From positions 1 to 39,715 of the forward strand of contig CAMDEV010000004.1 in NCBI GenBank assembly GCA_945896925.1: 39,715 nt of DNA, given 5' to 3'. Position 1 is the first letter of the stretch. Every line of letters begins with the position of its first letter. A model generated the notes under the pieces. That model ran no database searches. It was not told where the DNA came from and was given only the letters and a program-made list of their open reading frames with translations. Positions 24,018 through 33,340 of this stretch are shown here, piece by piece. Source of the DNA: Auritidibacter sp. Marseille-P8566 (GTDB lineage: Bacteria > Actinomycetota > Actinomycetes > Actinomycetales > Microbacteriaceae). The position numbers and the translations under genes were made by a program.

Positions 24018-25178
24018 CTAACCTCTGTTCAATTTCTCTTCGAGTAGTGCAGTCATACTTTCAATAAGCTCAGCAATGCCAGTCTTCTGAATTACTTCAA
24101 CCAGGAATCCAAGCACAACTAGTCTTCTGGCCTCATCAGGCGTGATTCCTCTAGCCTGAAGGTAGAAAAGGTGCTCATCATCGAAACGTCCAGATGCACT
24201 GGCGTGACCTGCTCCTTCGATCTCACCGGTTTCAATCTCAAGGTTAGGAACTGAGTCAGCTCTCGTGCCATCAGTTAGCAGAAGGTTTCTGTTCAGTTCG
24301 TAAGTGTCAGTTCCTTCTGCGATCGCACGAATAAGAACGTCACCAATCCAAACAGTGTGTGCCTTATCGCCCTGAAGCGCACCCTTGTATGTAACGCGAG
24401 ATTTACAGTTCGGTGCAGCGTGGTCTACGAATGGTCTGTTTTCAAGGTGCTGACCCGCTTCAGCGAAGTAAACACCGTTCAGTTCAACTTCAGATCCAGG
24501 ACCTGTGAAGGTTGCAATCGGAGTTACTCGAACTAAATCTCCACCAAAGGATGCGACAGTGTGCTTTAGGAATGAGTTTCTTCCCAACTTCGCATACTGA
24601 GCTGAAACGAGAGCAGAGCCACTCTCCCAGTTTTGCAGTGAGACAAAGTTTAGCTTTGCTTCATCGGCAACTGAGATTTCAACGTTCTCAGCAAGAACAC
24701 CTAAACCTGAGTGCTCTAGAACAAGTGTTGTGCTGCTGAACTTCCCTGCCTCAACGAAAATGTGCAGGGCTGATGCAGTTGAAGAGTCACCCTTGACAGA
24801 AATTGTGATTTTCTCTTCACTAACCAATTCATTTGCAATCTTCACCAAAAGAGTTTTACTTGCATTGGTGTAACCGGCAGCACTAACTCTGTCTTCTGGG
24901 ACACCAATTGAACCAACTGGTTCAGCTGAACTCAAAATCCAATCGAAACTAACGCCTTGAGGGCCTGAGTAGCTGACCTGCTCTGAGTACTCAGCTAGAA
25001 CATCTGAATCAAGACCCTTGAGTTGATCTGCGTTTAGATATCTCCAAAGATCTTGCTGCTGTGTAATCGCAGGAAAGTCTGCAACTGAAGTTGAACGCGG
25101 ACGGTCACTTCTAATCTGCAGTGGAACACCAGCGCCATGGCTGTGCTCGGATAAACCGTGTTGAACTGGAGCGCTCAT
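24018..25178 (-). CDS. sufD: Fe-S cluster assembly protein SufD
   Basis: Scaffold partner of SufB in the SufBC2D complex. The 386 residues have a variable N-terminal helical region and a C-terminal right-handed beta-helix, with G-V-Y-F-A-E-A-G-Q-H, D-H-A-A-P-N-C-K-S (with the conserved His and Cys), and the family end F-Y-L-Q-A-R-G-I-T-P-D-E-A-R. Its ATG overlaps the sufB stop by one base (TAATG). Confidence 0.95.
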   Translation of the reverse strand: MSAPVQHGLSEHSHGAGVPLQIRSDRPRSTSVADFPAITQQQDLWRYLNADQLKGLDSDVLAEYSEQVSYSGPQGVSFDWILSSAEPVGSIGVPEDRVSAAGYTNASKTLLVKIANELVSEEKITISVKGDSSTASALHIFVEAGKFSSTTLVLEHSGLGVLAENVEISVADEAKLNFVSLQNWESGSALVSAQYAKLGRNSFLKHTVASFGGDLVRVTPIATFTGPGSEVELNGVYFAEAGQHLENRPFVDHAAPNCKSRVTYKGALQGDKAHTVWIGDVLIRAIAEGTDTYELNRNLLLTDGTRADSVPNLEIETGEIEGAGHASASGRFDDEHLFYLQARGITPDEARRLVVLGFLVEVIQKTGIAELIESMTALLEEKLNRG

Positions 25179-26596
25179 TAACCGACAGCGCCTTCCATTT
25201 GCATTTCAATCAACTTGTTAAGTTCAAGTGCATATTCCATTGGTAGTTCTTTAGCAATCGGCTCAATGAAACCACGAACAATCATTGCCATTGCTTCGTC
25301 TTCTGCCATTCCTCGTGACTGGAGGTAGAACAGCTGCTCATCGCTTACACGGGAGACAGTAGCCTCGTGACCCATTGTCACGTCGTCTTCTCGGACATCA
25401 ACTGCAGGGTAAGTATCGCTTCTTGAGATTGTGTCAATCAACAAAGCATCACAGCGAACTGTATTGGCTGAGTGGTGTGCACCAGGATTTACACGAATCT
25501 CGCCGCGGTAAGAAGTTCTACCGCCACCACGAGCAATTGACTTAGAAACAATTGAAGATGAAGTGTATGGAGCTAGGTGAATCATCTTGGCACCAGCATC
25601 CTGGTGCTGTCCCTCTCCTGCGAAAGCCACAGAAAGTGTCTCTCCCCTTGCGTGCTCTCCAGCCAAGATAACTGCTGGATACTTCATGGTTACCTTTGAA
25701 CCGATGTTGCCATCAATCCACTCCATGGTTGCACCTTCGTGCGCGACCGCACGCTTGGTAACCAAGTTGTATACGTTGTTAGACCAGTTCTGGATGGTTG
25801 TGTAGCGAACGCGAGCATTCTTCTTCACAATGATTTCAACTACAGCTGAGTGCAATGAATCGCTCTTGTAGATAGGTGCAGTACATCCCTCAATGTAGTG
25901 AACGTAAGAACCTTCGTCAGCAATGATCAGAGTTCTCTCAAATTGGCCCATGTTCTCAGTGTTGATGCGGAAGTAAGCCTGAAGTGGAATCTCTACGTGA
26001 ACACCCTTAGGAACATAAACGAATGAACCACCTGACCAAACTGCAGTGTTTAGGGAAGCAAACTTGTTATCTCCCGCAGGGATTACGGTTCCGAAGTATT
26101 CCTGGAATAGTTCAGGGTGCTCCTTTAGAGCTGTATCGGTGTCTAGGAAGATAACTCCCTGTTTCTCAAGTTCCTCGTTGATCTGGTGGTAAACCACTTC
26201 AGATTCATACTGAGCTGCAACACCAGAAACTAGTCTTTGACGCTCTGCCTCAGGAATGCCTAGCTTCTCGTAAGTGTTCTTGATGTCTTCGGGTAGTTCA
26301 TCCCAAGTGTTTGCTTGCTTCTCGGTTGAACGAACGAAGTACTTGATGTTGTCGAAATCAATGCCGGTTAGATCAGAACCCCAGGTCGGCATTGGCTTCT
26401 TCTGGAAATATGAGAAACCCTTCAGACGAAGATCAAGCATCCATTGAGGCTCACTCTTCTTCTCCGAGATGTCTCTGACTACCTCATCGTTGATACCGCG
26501 TCTAGCGCTAGCCCCCGCAGCATCCTGGTCTGACCAACCAAACTCATAAACGCCTAGGCCTTCAAGTTCTGGATGTGAAACTGCAGCGTCAGTCAA
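25178..26596 (-). CDS. sufB: Fe-S cluster assembly protein SufB
   Basis: Main scaffold of the SUF system, assembling Fe-S clusters with SufD and SufC. The 472 residues from TTG 26596 give the usual actinobacterial N-terminus [13 protein letters not shown], and AAGAGG lies 7 nt upstream; the frame stays open to 26677 but those residues are unlike the family. Conserved segments include [21 protein letters not shown] with the core Cys, and F-Y-L-Q-S-R-G-M. It is first in sufB-sufD-Rieske-sufC-sufT; sufS, sufU and sufR are not here. Confidence 0.96.
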   Translation of the reverse strand: MTDAAVSHPELEGLGVYEFGWSDQDAAGASARRGINDEVVRDISEKKSEPQWMLDLRLKGFSYFQKKPMPTWGSDLTGIDFDNIKYFVRSTEKQANTWDELPEDIKNTYEKLGIPEAERQRLVSGVAAQYESEVVYHQINEELEKQGVIFLDTDTALKEHPELFQEYFGTVIPAGDNKFASLNTAVWSGGSFVYVPKGVHVEIPLQAYFRINTENMGQFERTLIIADEGSYVHYIEGCTAPIYKSDSLHSAVVEIIVKKNARVRYTTIQNWSNNVYNLVTKRAVAHEGATMEWIDGNIGSKVTMKYPAVILAGEHARGETLSVAFAGEGQHQDAGAKMIHLAPYTSSSIVSKSIARGGGRTSYRGEIRVNPGAHHSANTVRCDALLIDTISRSDTYPAVDVREDDVTMGHEATVSRVSDEQLFYLQSRGMAEDEAMAMIVRGFIEPIAKELPMEYALELNKLIEMQMEGAVG

Positions 26597-26630
26597 GACA
26601 TAACCTCTTTCATAGGTTTGAAAACATGGT

Positions 26631-26651
26631 GGTTGAGTGAAAATCTCAACC
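26631..26651. promoter_or_regulatory. 21-bp palindrome upstream of sufB (candidate operator)
   Basis: GGTTGAG (26631-26637), 7-base spacer, CTCAACC (26645-26651): a perfect 7-bp inverted repeat 35 bases upstream of the sufB start codon, in the region between divergent sufB and ctaA. It could bind a dimeric regulator of the suf operon. The remembered SufR consensus CAAC-N6-GTTG has the half-sites in the opposite order, so it is not a match. Confidence 0.5.
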
Positions 26652-26745
26652 CGAAATGCTAAAAATCTGAGTGCCAATTAAGCGATTTCTGGCTTCGCGA
26701 GTAGTCTAAGTTTATCTAAACGTTACCCAATGTGTAACCCCCGAA

Positions 26746-27651
26746 ATGCCACGAAAGGCAATGTTTTTGTTGAATGCTATTCTCGGCCCAGCCAGATTGA
26801 AGCTCTATGTCTGGGCTTCCCTAGTCAGCCAGATTCTTATTGTTGTAACTGGTGGTGCAGTCAGGCTAACTGGTTCAGGTCTTGGCTGCCCGACCTGGCC
26901 TGAATGTGAACCTGGTTCCTACACCAATGTTCCAGAATTAGGCATTCACGGAGTTATCGAGTTCGCAAACCGACTGCTCACCTTCGTGCTTTTGCTAGTT
27001 GCGATCCTCACCTTCCTAACCATCATCAGATTGCCTAAGGCAGAGAAGTTTGGTTTAGTTTGGCCCGCCTTTGCCTTAGGGCTTGGAATCGTCGCTCAGG
27101 CAATCATCGGAGGTATCACAGTCCTAACCGGTCTAAATTCCTGGATTGTTGGTGCTCACTTCCTAGTTTCAGGGGTTCTCATCGCCATCGCTGTTGTACT
27201 GGTATGGCGTTTTTACGCCGAATGGAGCTTTGAAGCAAATAAGACTATAAAGCTACTCAACCTAATTTCTTTCCCTATCGGAGTATTAGCGATTGTTATC
27301 GGTGTCATAGTTACTGGTTCTGGCCCTCACGCAGGAGATGCTGAAACACCTAGAAACGGCCTCAACTCCGATCTTCTGGTTCACATTCACTCCTACCCTG
27401 CATACATCCTTCTGGGACTAGTTCTTCTTCAACTCTTAGTCCTCCACAGAACATCAGCACCTCGCTTTGCTCTCAAAGCTGGTTACGTATTCCTAGGACT
27501 TCTTGCCATGCAGGCAGCAATTGGAATTCTTCAGGTAAGAATCGGATTACCTGTTGCTCTAGTTGCTCTTCACATGTTTGGTGCTTGCCTCATCATGAGT
27601 TCTCTCACTCTGCAAATGCTTATCTCTAGAAACTGGCTAGCAAAGAAATGA
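26746..27651 (+). CDS. ctaA: Heme A synthase CtaA/COX15
   Basis: Membrane enzyme oxidising heme O to heme A for aa3 cytochrome c oxidase. Eight hydrophobic helices are visible, with G-G-A-V-R-L-T-G-S-G-L-G-C-P-T-W-P-E-C (the loop cysteine pair), and heme-ligand histidines in I-H-G-V-I-E-F-A-N-R, V-G-A-H-F, L-L-V-H-I-H-S and V-A-L-H-M-F. The start is uncertain: ATG 26746 is the first; ATG 26761 and TTG 26767 are in frame, and GAAAGG (26753-26758) is spaced best for TTG 26767. It overlaps phr by ATGA. Confidence 0.92.
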   Translation: MPRKAMFLLNAILGPARLKLYVWASLVSQILIVVTGGAVRLTGSGLGCPTWPECEPGSYTNVPELGIHGVIEFANRLLTFVLLLVAILTFLTIIRLPKAEKFGLVWPAFALGLGIVAQAIIGGITVLTGLNSWIVGAHFLVSGVLIAIAVVLVWRFYAEWSFEANKTIKLLNLISFPIGVLAIVIGVIVTGSGPHAGDAETPRNGLNSDLLVHIHSYPAYILLGLVLLQLLVLHRTSAPRFALKAGYVFLGLLAMQAAIGILQVRIGLPVALVALHMFGACLIMSSLTLQMLISRNWLAKK

Positions 27652-29012
27652 GCGTTATCTTTTGGTTTCGCAAGGATCTAAGACTTCAGGACAATGAAGC
27701 CTTAGTTGCTGCGAGCAAAGAATCGAAAGATGTTTACCCGGTTGTTCTAGTGAACCTCGCAAACTACGAAACTTTAGAAGGCATCAGACAGCACAGCCTG
27801 ACCGAATCCTTCAAAGCGCTGGATGCCTCTATTGGAAACAAGCTAAGCGTCAAGACCCTCCAAGGTTCAGAGGATGCAGGTAAAAAGCTTGTTGCTGCAG
27901 CGAATGCAGTTTCAGCAGATTTTGTATTTGCTATGAAGCGATTTGATCCTGAAGGCGTTGCAGAGCAGAGCGCTGTAGGTTCGGCTCTATCTAGTGCTGG
28001 TGTTCAACTCAAGTTAATTGGGTCTGCCTATGCAGTTGAGCCGGGCACTGTGAGAAAACCAGATGGCACTAACTACCGTGTATACACACCGTTCTTCAAC
28101 AACTGGAACCCGCTCAGCAACCAAGCACCTTTTGAACTTGATGTCAAGGCCATCAACTGGCTGCAGCTTTCAGATTCTGAGTCAATTCCAACTCCTTCCA
28201 AGGACTCTCCTATCAAGGTAATTGCTGGTGAATCTTTTGCCCTTAGAACCTTTGAGAGATTCCGCAAGCGAGCACTTGTTAAATACAGCGATGACCGTAA
28301 TCGCGCGGATCTAAGCGGAACTTCGCACCTATCGCACGCTCTAGCGCACGGTGAGATTCACCCTAGAACTCTCTTAGCTGATCTTGGAAGTGACGAAGGT
28401 GCTTGGGTGTTCCGCAAGGAGATTGCTTGGCGCGAGTTCTATGCAGACGTACTCCACCACTATCCGAATACCTTAGATGACTACTACGAACCTAAGTTCA
28501 AAAAACTCAGGTATGACAGTGGTGCTATTGCAGAAGAGAGATTCCAAGCTTGGTGTGAAGGTAAAACCGGTTATCCAATGGTTGATGCAGGCATGCGCCA
28601 GTTGGTTACCGAAGGCTGGATGCACAACAGAGTTCGCATGATTGTTGCCTCGTTCCTAGTCAAAGATCTACACATCGAATGGACTAGAGGTGCAGAGTTC
28701 TTTGAGAAGCACCTAAGTGATTTTGATCCTGCATCAAACTCGCACGGTTGGCAGTGGACTGCGGGTTGTGGAACTGATGCATCACCTTATTACCGAATCT
28801 TTAATCCGGTGATGCAGGGATTGAAATTTGATCCTGATGGCAACTATGTTCGCAAATATATTCCAGAACTTAGACATCTAACCGGTGCTGATGTTCATGA
28901 ACCTTGGGAAAGATTTGATGGATATAACCTCGGTTACCCAGATCAGATTGTTGATCACTCTGCCGAGAGAAATGAATCGCTAGCCAGATTAGAAGAACTG
29001 AAACAGGCTTAA
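27648..29012 (+). CDS. phr: Deoxyribodipyrimidine photolyase
   Basis: FAD enzyme using blue light to split cyclobutane pyrimidine dimers in DNA. The 454 residues have an N-terminal alpha/beta antenna domain (W-F-R-K-D-L-R-L near 5-12) and a C-terminal FAD domain (about 200-445) with [25 protein letters not shown] and [11 protein letters not shown]. The antenna cofactor cannot be assigned. It is coupled to ctaA by ATGA overlap, and its stop shares TTAA with the convergent ctaB stop. Confidence 0.95.
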   Translation: MSVIFWFRKDLRLQDNEALVAASKESKDVYPVVLVNLANYETLEGIRQHSLTESFKALDASIGNKLSVKTLQGSEDAGKKLVAAANAVSADFVFAMKRFDPEGVAEQSAVGSALSSAGVQLKLIGSAYAVEPGTVRKPDGTNYRVYTPFFNNWNPLSNQAPFELDVKAINWLQLSDSESIPTPSKDSPIKVIAGESFALRTFERFRKRALVKYSDDRNRADLSGTSHLSHALAHGEIHPRTLLADLGSDEGAWVFRKEIAWREFYADVLHHYPNTLDDYYEPKFKKLRYDSGAIAEERFQAWCEGKTGYPMVDAGMRQLVTEGWMHNRVRMIVASFLVKDLHIEWTRGAEFFEKHLSDFDPASNSHGWQWTAGCGTDASPYYRIFNPVMQGLKFDPDGNYVRKYIPELRHLTGADVHEPWERFDGYNLGYPDQIVDHSAERNESLARLEELKQA

Positions 29013-29941
29013 AACAACTTGACGAAGAGCAACGGGTCAACGCCGATTGCAATGAACAGAACTGTTAAGTACGAAATAGAAATGTGGAATAACCGCATTG
29101 GGTTGTTCTCAGTTCCAGACTTGGTCTTCTTCTGCAAAAGATGTGCTTCGAAAATAAACCAAGCGCCACCTAGCAATGCAGTTGCTGTGTATATGAGCCC
29201 CATAGGTGCGATTGGAATAAGCACAAAGGTGCTTATAACCATTGCGTAGCTGTAGATCACAATTTCAAGGGCAACTCTGTTTGGATTTGCTACTACTGGA
29301 AGCATTGGAACACCTGCAGCCTGATAGTCATCCTTGTATTTGATAGACAATGGCCAGTAATGCGGTGGAGTCCAGAGGAAGATGATCAGGAACAGGGCTG
29401 CCGCCGACCAACTGAGGCTATTTGTGACCGCGCTGAAGCCAATTAGCACTGGCATTGCGCCAGCGGCACCGCCCCATACGATGTTTTGAGAGGTTCTTCG
29501 CTTTAGGAGCAGGGTGTAAATGAAGATATAAAAGAGTTCGGCAGCCAAAGCCAGACCTGCGCTGAGCCAGTTAACGAAGAAACCTAGCCAAAGCACTGAA
29601 ACAACGCCCAGAACAGTGGCAAACACTTTGGCTTGGAGGCTTGAAAGCTGAGCTGTGACTAGTGGGCGATTCTTAGTTCGACCCATAATCTTGTCGATAT
29701 CGGTGTCAATAATGCAGTTGAAGGCATTCGCTGATCCTGCGCTCATCGCACCACCTATAAAGGTGGCTAGAACTAACCAAAGCTCAGGAACGCCTCGTTG
29801 AGCCAATATCATGACCGGAATGGTAGTAATCAACAGTAATTCAATAACCCTGGGCTTGGTTAGGGCCAAATAGGCCTTAGCCAAGGACAAGCCTTTTGCC
29901 CGCGGCAAGGCGGTTACAGAGGTTTTGGCTTGGGGAATCAT
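29009..29941 (-). CDS. ctaB: Protoheme IX farnesyltransferase CtaB (heme O synthase)
   Basis: UbiA-family membrane prenyltransferase that attaches farnesyl to heme B, giving heme O, the substrate of CtaA. The first Asp-rich motif N-x3-D-x-D-x-D is in N-C-I-I-D-T-D-I-D with M-G-R-T-x-x-R-P-L after it, and the second is Y-K-D-D-Y-x-x-A-G-V-P-M-L-P. About nine hydrophobic helices. ATG 29941 (310 residues) is chosen because a TAGACT box sits 7 nt before it and the upstream 35 codons, open to 30046, do not look like the family. Confidence 0.93.
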   Translation of the reverse strand: MIPQAKTSVTALPRAKGLSLAKAYLALTKPRVIELLLITTIPVMILAQRGVPELWLVLATFIGGAMSAGSANAFNCIIDTDIDKIMGRTKNRPLVTAQLSSLQAKVFATVLGVVSVLWLGFFVNWLSAGLALAAELFYIFIYTLLLKRRTSQNIVWGGAAGAMPVLIGFSAVTNSLSWSAAALFLIIFLWTPPHYWPLSIKYKDDYQAAGVPMLPVVANPNRVALEIVIYSYAMVISTFVLIPIAPMGLIYTATALLGGAWFIFEAHLLQKKTKSGTENNPMRLFHISISYLTVLFIAIGVDPLLFVKLF

Positions 29942-29948
29942 TCCCTCA

Positions 29949-29954
29949 AGTCTA
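29949..29954 (-). promoter_or_regulatory. -10 box TAGACT of ctaB
   Basis: On the minus strand TAGACT is followed by TGAGGGA and the ATG at 29941. The predicted RNA starts at the ATG, and the GAGGGA touching the ATG is too close to act as a Shine-Dalgarno. Confidence 0.45.
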
Positions 29955-30032
29955 AACCAATTTACGACAACCGTTACATGTCCGTAATCAAATGTCGATG
30001 CGGGTATAGACTTCATTTGCACCAATTCGAGT

Positions 30033-30052
30033 CCAGAAATCATCATTTCTGG
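30033..30052. promoter_or_regulatory. 20-bp palindrome in the ctaB-tkt intergenic region (candidate operator)
   Basis: CCAGAAAT (30033-30040), CATC, ATTTCTGG (30045-30052): perfect 8-bp inverted repeat in the 188-base gap between divergent ctaB and tkt. A further CATTTCT repeats the right half ten bases on (30054-30060), so there may be three half-sites on one helix face. It lies 77 bases before the tkt start codon. It could be an operator for the pentose-phosphate operon or for ctaB, or a leader hairpin. Confidence 0.5.
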
Positions 30053-30129
30053 CCATTTCTAGAGCAATACTCGCAGAGCGATGAAGCTGATCTGTGTTTG
30101 ATTTTGCAAATTGATTTAAGGAGAACCCA

Positions 30130-32220
30130 TTGTCGCTAATTTGGGATGAAGTTGATTCACGAGCAGTAGATACTGCAAGAGTTCTAGCAGCAGATGCAGT
30201 TGAAAAGGTTGGCAATGGTCACCCAGGTACTGCTATTTCACTTGCTCCAGTTGCCTACCTACTGTTCCAGAAGGTAATGAACCACGATCCTAAAGATGAG
30301 CACTGGGTTGGAAGAGACCGCTTCATCCTCAGCGTTGGTCACTCCTCACTAACTCTCTACAACCAGCTTTATCTTGCTGGTTTTGGTCTTGAACTCGATG
30401 ATCTAAAGGCTCTAAGAACCTGGGGATCTCTAACTCCTGGCCACCCAGAATACGGTCACACCAAGGGTGTTGAAATTACGACCGGTCCCCTAGGTCAAGG
30501 TTTAGCATCAGCCACCGGTTTTGCTTACGCTTCTAGATTTGAACGTGGACTATTCGATCCAGCAACAGAGCAGGGACAGAGCGCTTTCGATCACTTTGTA
30601 TATGTAATCGCAGGTGACGGTGACATGCAGGAAGGTGTAACCAGCGAAGCAGCTTCCCTTGCGGGACATCAGGAACTTGGCAACCTCGTTGTGATCTACG
30701 ACAGCAACCAGATTTCAATCGAAGATGACACCAACATCGCTTTCACAGAAGACCTAACCGCTCGCTACGAGTCTTACGGTTGGCACACTCAGACAGTTGA
30801 CTGGAAGAAAACCGGCAACTACAAAGAAGACCTAGTCGAGCTCTATGACGCAATTCAGAAAGCAAAGGCTGTAACCAACAAGCCTTCTCTGATCACTCTT
30901 AGAACTATCATTGGTTGGCCTTCACCTAAGAAGCAGAACACCGGAAAGATTCACGGTTCAGCTCTTGGTGCGGAAGAACTTGCTGGTCTAAAGACTGCTC
31001 TTGGATTCAACCCAGAACTAACTTTCGAAGTTACTGACGAACTAATCGGCCACACTCGTTCAAATGCCGCAAAGCGTGCAGAAGATGCTCGCTCAGTTTG
31101 GCAGGCAAAGTTTGATGCTTGGGCTGCAGCTAACCCAGAACACAAAGCACTCTTTGATCGCGTTGAAAGCGGCAGCACTCCTAAAGAACTAGTTTCAGCT
31201 CTTCCTAACTTCGAATCAGGTACTGAAATCTCAACTAGATCTGCCAGCGGAAAAGTTATCAACGCAATTGCGAAGGTAATGCCTGAGCTTTGGGGTGGTT
31301 CTGCTGACCTAGCCGAATCAAACAACACTACAATCGAAGGTGCGAAGTCATTCGTACCAGCGAAGTGGTCAACCCACGAGTGGACCGGTGACCAGTATGG
31401 TCGAGTACTTCACTTCGGTATCCGCGAGCATGCAATGGCGGCAATTCTTAACGGAATCGTTCTGCACGGTAAGACTCGTGCTTTTGGTGGAACTTTCCTA
31501 ATCTTCAGCGATTACATGCGTCCTGCTGTGCGTCTAGCAGCTCTGATGGGTGTTCCTTCGATTTTCGTTTGGACTCACGACAGCGTGGCTCTTGGTGAAG
31601 ACGGTCCAACACATCAGCCAATCGAGCAGCTGGCAACTCTTCGCGCAATTCCTGGACTAGACATTGTCCGTCCTGGTGATGCCAACGAGGTTGCTCACGC
31701 TTGGAAGACCATGTTGGAAAGACGTCAAGGTCCAGCAGGTATCGCGCTTACTCGTCAGAACATCCCCGTATTCCCTCGAGGTGCCCAGGATGAAACCGGT
31801 GCAACCTACGCATCTGCAGAATTAACTGCTAAGGGTGCATATACCTTGGTGGACGCTTCAAACTCCAAGCCAGCGGTGATTCTGATTGCTTCTGGTTCGG
31901 AAGTTCAACTTGCCGTCAACGCTCGAGTTGCACTTGAAGCGAAAGGCGTTCCAACCAGGGTTGTTTCAGCTCCGTGTTTGGAATGGTTCGAAGAACAATC
32001 AGCAGAATACAAAGAGTCTGTATTACCAGCTGAAGTCACAGCGAGAGTTTCAGTCGAAGCTGGTCTTTCACTTGGTTGGCAGAAGTTTGTCGGAGGCAAG
32101 GGCGAGAGTGTCTCAATCGAACACTTCGGAGCTTCAGCTGACTACAAGACGCTCTTCAGAGAATTTGGCATCACCACCGAAGCAGTTATCGCAGCTGCTG
32201 AGAAATCTTTAAGTAACTAG
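30130..32220 (+). CDS. tkt: Transketolase
   Basis: Thiamine-diphosphate enzyme moving two-carbon ketol units in the non-oxidative pentose-phosphate pathway. The 696 residues contain G-N-G-H-P-G-T-A (about 28-35), the ThDP motif starting G-D-G-D-M-Q-E-G (about 158-165) and ending near D-S-N-Q-I-S-I, the catalytic region I-R-E-H-A-M (about 429), and the C-terminal domain. The TTG start has AAGGAG 6 nt upstream. It leads the tkt-tal-pgi-zwf-opcA-pgl operon. Confidence 0.97.
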   Translation: MSLIWDEVDSRAVDTARVLAADAVEKVGNGHPGTAISLAPVAYLLFQKVMNHDPKDEHWVGRDRFILSVGHSSLTLYNQLYLAGFGLELDDLKALRTWGSLTPGHPEYGHTKGVEITTGPLGQGLASATGFAYASRFERGLFDPATEQGQSAFDHFVYVIAGDGDMQEGVTSEAASLAGHQELGNLVVIYDSNQISIEDDTNIAFTEDLTARYESYGWHTQTVDWKKTGNYKEDLVELYDAIQKAKAVTNKPSLITLRTIIGWPSPKKQNTGKIHGSALGAEELAGLKTALGFNPELTFEVTDELIGHTRSNAAKRAEDARSVWQAKFDAWAAANPEHKALFDRVESGSTPKELVSALPNFESGTEISTRSASGKVINAIAKVMPELWGGSADLAESNNTTIEGAKSFVPAKWSTHEWTGDQYGRVLHFGIREHAMAAILNGIVLHGKTRAFGGTFLIFSDYMRPAVRLAALMGVPSIFVWTHDSVALGEDGPTHQPIEQLATLRAIPGLDIVRPGDANEVAHAWKTMLERRQGPAGIALTRQNIPVFPRGAQDETGATYASAELTAKGAYTLVDASNSKPAVILIASGSEVQLAVNARVALEAKGVPTRVVSAPCLEWFEEQSAEYKESVLPAEVTARVSVEAGLSLGWQKFVGGKGESVSIEHFGASADYKTLFREFGITTEAVIAAAEKSLSN

Positions 32221-32233
32221 AAGAAGGAAACAC

Positions 32234-33340
32234 ATGAACAGCCCATTAGCCCAACTAGCAGCAAACGGCGTCAGCATCTGGCTTGATGACCTTTCACGCA
32301 CAAGGATCAATTCAGGGGCACTTGCTGCACTTATTGAATCGAGAAGCGTCTCAGGTGTTACCACTAACCCAACCATCTTCGCCGGATCAATTGGCAAAGG
32401 CGATGGATATTCAGAGCAGGTAGCAGATCTTGCGAAGGCTGGTGCGAGCGCTGCTGAGGCAATCTTCGAGATCACAACTAAAGATGTTGCAGATGCCTGT
32501 GACATCTTTGCCGGTGTTTACTCAGCAAGTCATGGTTTCGATGGTCGTGTGTCAATTGAAGTTGAGCCTGGTCTTGCTAATGACACTGCTAATACTGTTA
32601 CACAGGCAAAAGAACTGTTTGCAAAAGTTAACAAAGAGAACGTCATGATCAAGATTCCTGCTACCAAGGCCGGTCTTGCTGCGATTACCGAGGTTATTTC
32701 AAATGGAATCAGCGTAAACGTAACTCTCATCTTCTCTCTCCAGAGATACAAGGAAGTTATTGCTGCTTACCAAGCAGGCATTGCTTTGGCTAAAGCAAAC
32801 GGCCATGACCTAAGCAAAATCCACTCGGTAGCGTCTTTCTTCGTTTCCAGAGTTGACACAGAAATTGACAAGAGGCTAGTTGCTATCGGATCTGATGAAG
32901 CACTGGCACTTAAGAGCAAAGCAGCTTTGGCTAACGCACGTCTCGCCTACGAGGTTTATGAGCAGGAATTTGCAACTGAAGGTTGGTCAGCGCTTGCTGC
33001 AGCCGGAGCTAATAAGCAGCGTCCACTGATGGCTTCAACTGGCGTCAAGGACCCAGCACTGAGTGACACTCTGTATGTCACAGAGTTGGTTGCTCCAGAA
33101 CTTGTAAACACCATGCCAGAGAAGACGATGGAAGCTGTCTTTGATCACGGAGTTGTTCCAGCAAACAGTATTCAGGATCACTACGAAGATTCGCGGCGCA
33201 TCTTGGCTGAACTAGCTGCTGTTGGCATTAGCTACGACGACGTGACTGAGCTTTTGGAGACCGAAGGTGTCGATAAATTCATCATCTCTTGGAACGAACT
33301 AGTCGCATCAGTTGAGGCTGCACTGGAGGCTGCAAAGTAA
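32234..33340 (+). CDS. tal: Transaldolase
   Basis: Schiff-base aldolase moving three-carbon units between sedoheptulose 7-phosphate and glyceraldehyde 3-phosphate. The 368 residues are the long actinobacterial form. The signature G-V-T-T-N-P-T-I-F (about 39-47) and the active-site Lys in M-I-K-I-P-A-T-K (about 137-144) are visible, with [12 protein letters not shown] further on. It starts 13 nt after tkt with AAGGAAA as ribosome site; its stop overlaps the pgi ATG by one base (TAATG). Confidence 0.96.
   Translation: MNSPLAQLAANGVSIWLDDLSRTRINSGALAALIESRSVSGVTTNPTIFAGSIGKGDGYSEQVADLAKAGASAAEAIFEITTKDVADACDIFAGVYSASHGFDGRVSIEVEPGLANDTANTVTQAKELFAKVNKENVMIKIPATKAGLAAITEVISNGISVNVTLIFSLQRYKEVIAAYQAGIALAKANGHDLSKIHSVASFFVSRVDTEIDKRLVAIGSDEALALKSKAALANARLAYEVYEQEFATEGWSALAAAGANKQRPLMASTGVKDPALSDTLYVTELVAPELVNTMPEKTMEAVFDHGVVPANSIQDHYEDSRRILAELAAVGISYDDVTELLETEGVDKFIISWNELVASVEAALEAAK

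Noticed and set aside
26631-26651. Assigning the suf palindrome to SufR
   Set aside because: The half-sites are in the opposite order to the SufR consensus I remember and no sufR gene is visible.
26597-26677. 27-codon upstream extension of sufB
   Set aside because: TTG 26596 has a well-spaced AAGAGG and gives the family N-terminus; the extension runs through the candidate operator.
30951-31328. 125-codon open frame antisense to tkt
   Set aside because: Shadow of the transketolase gene; low-complexity Ser/Ala composition.
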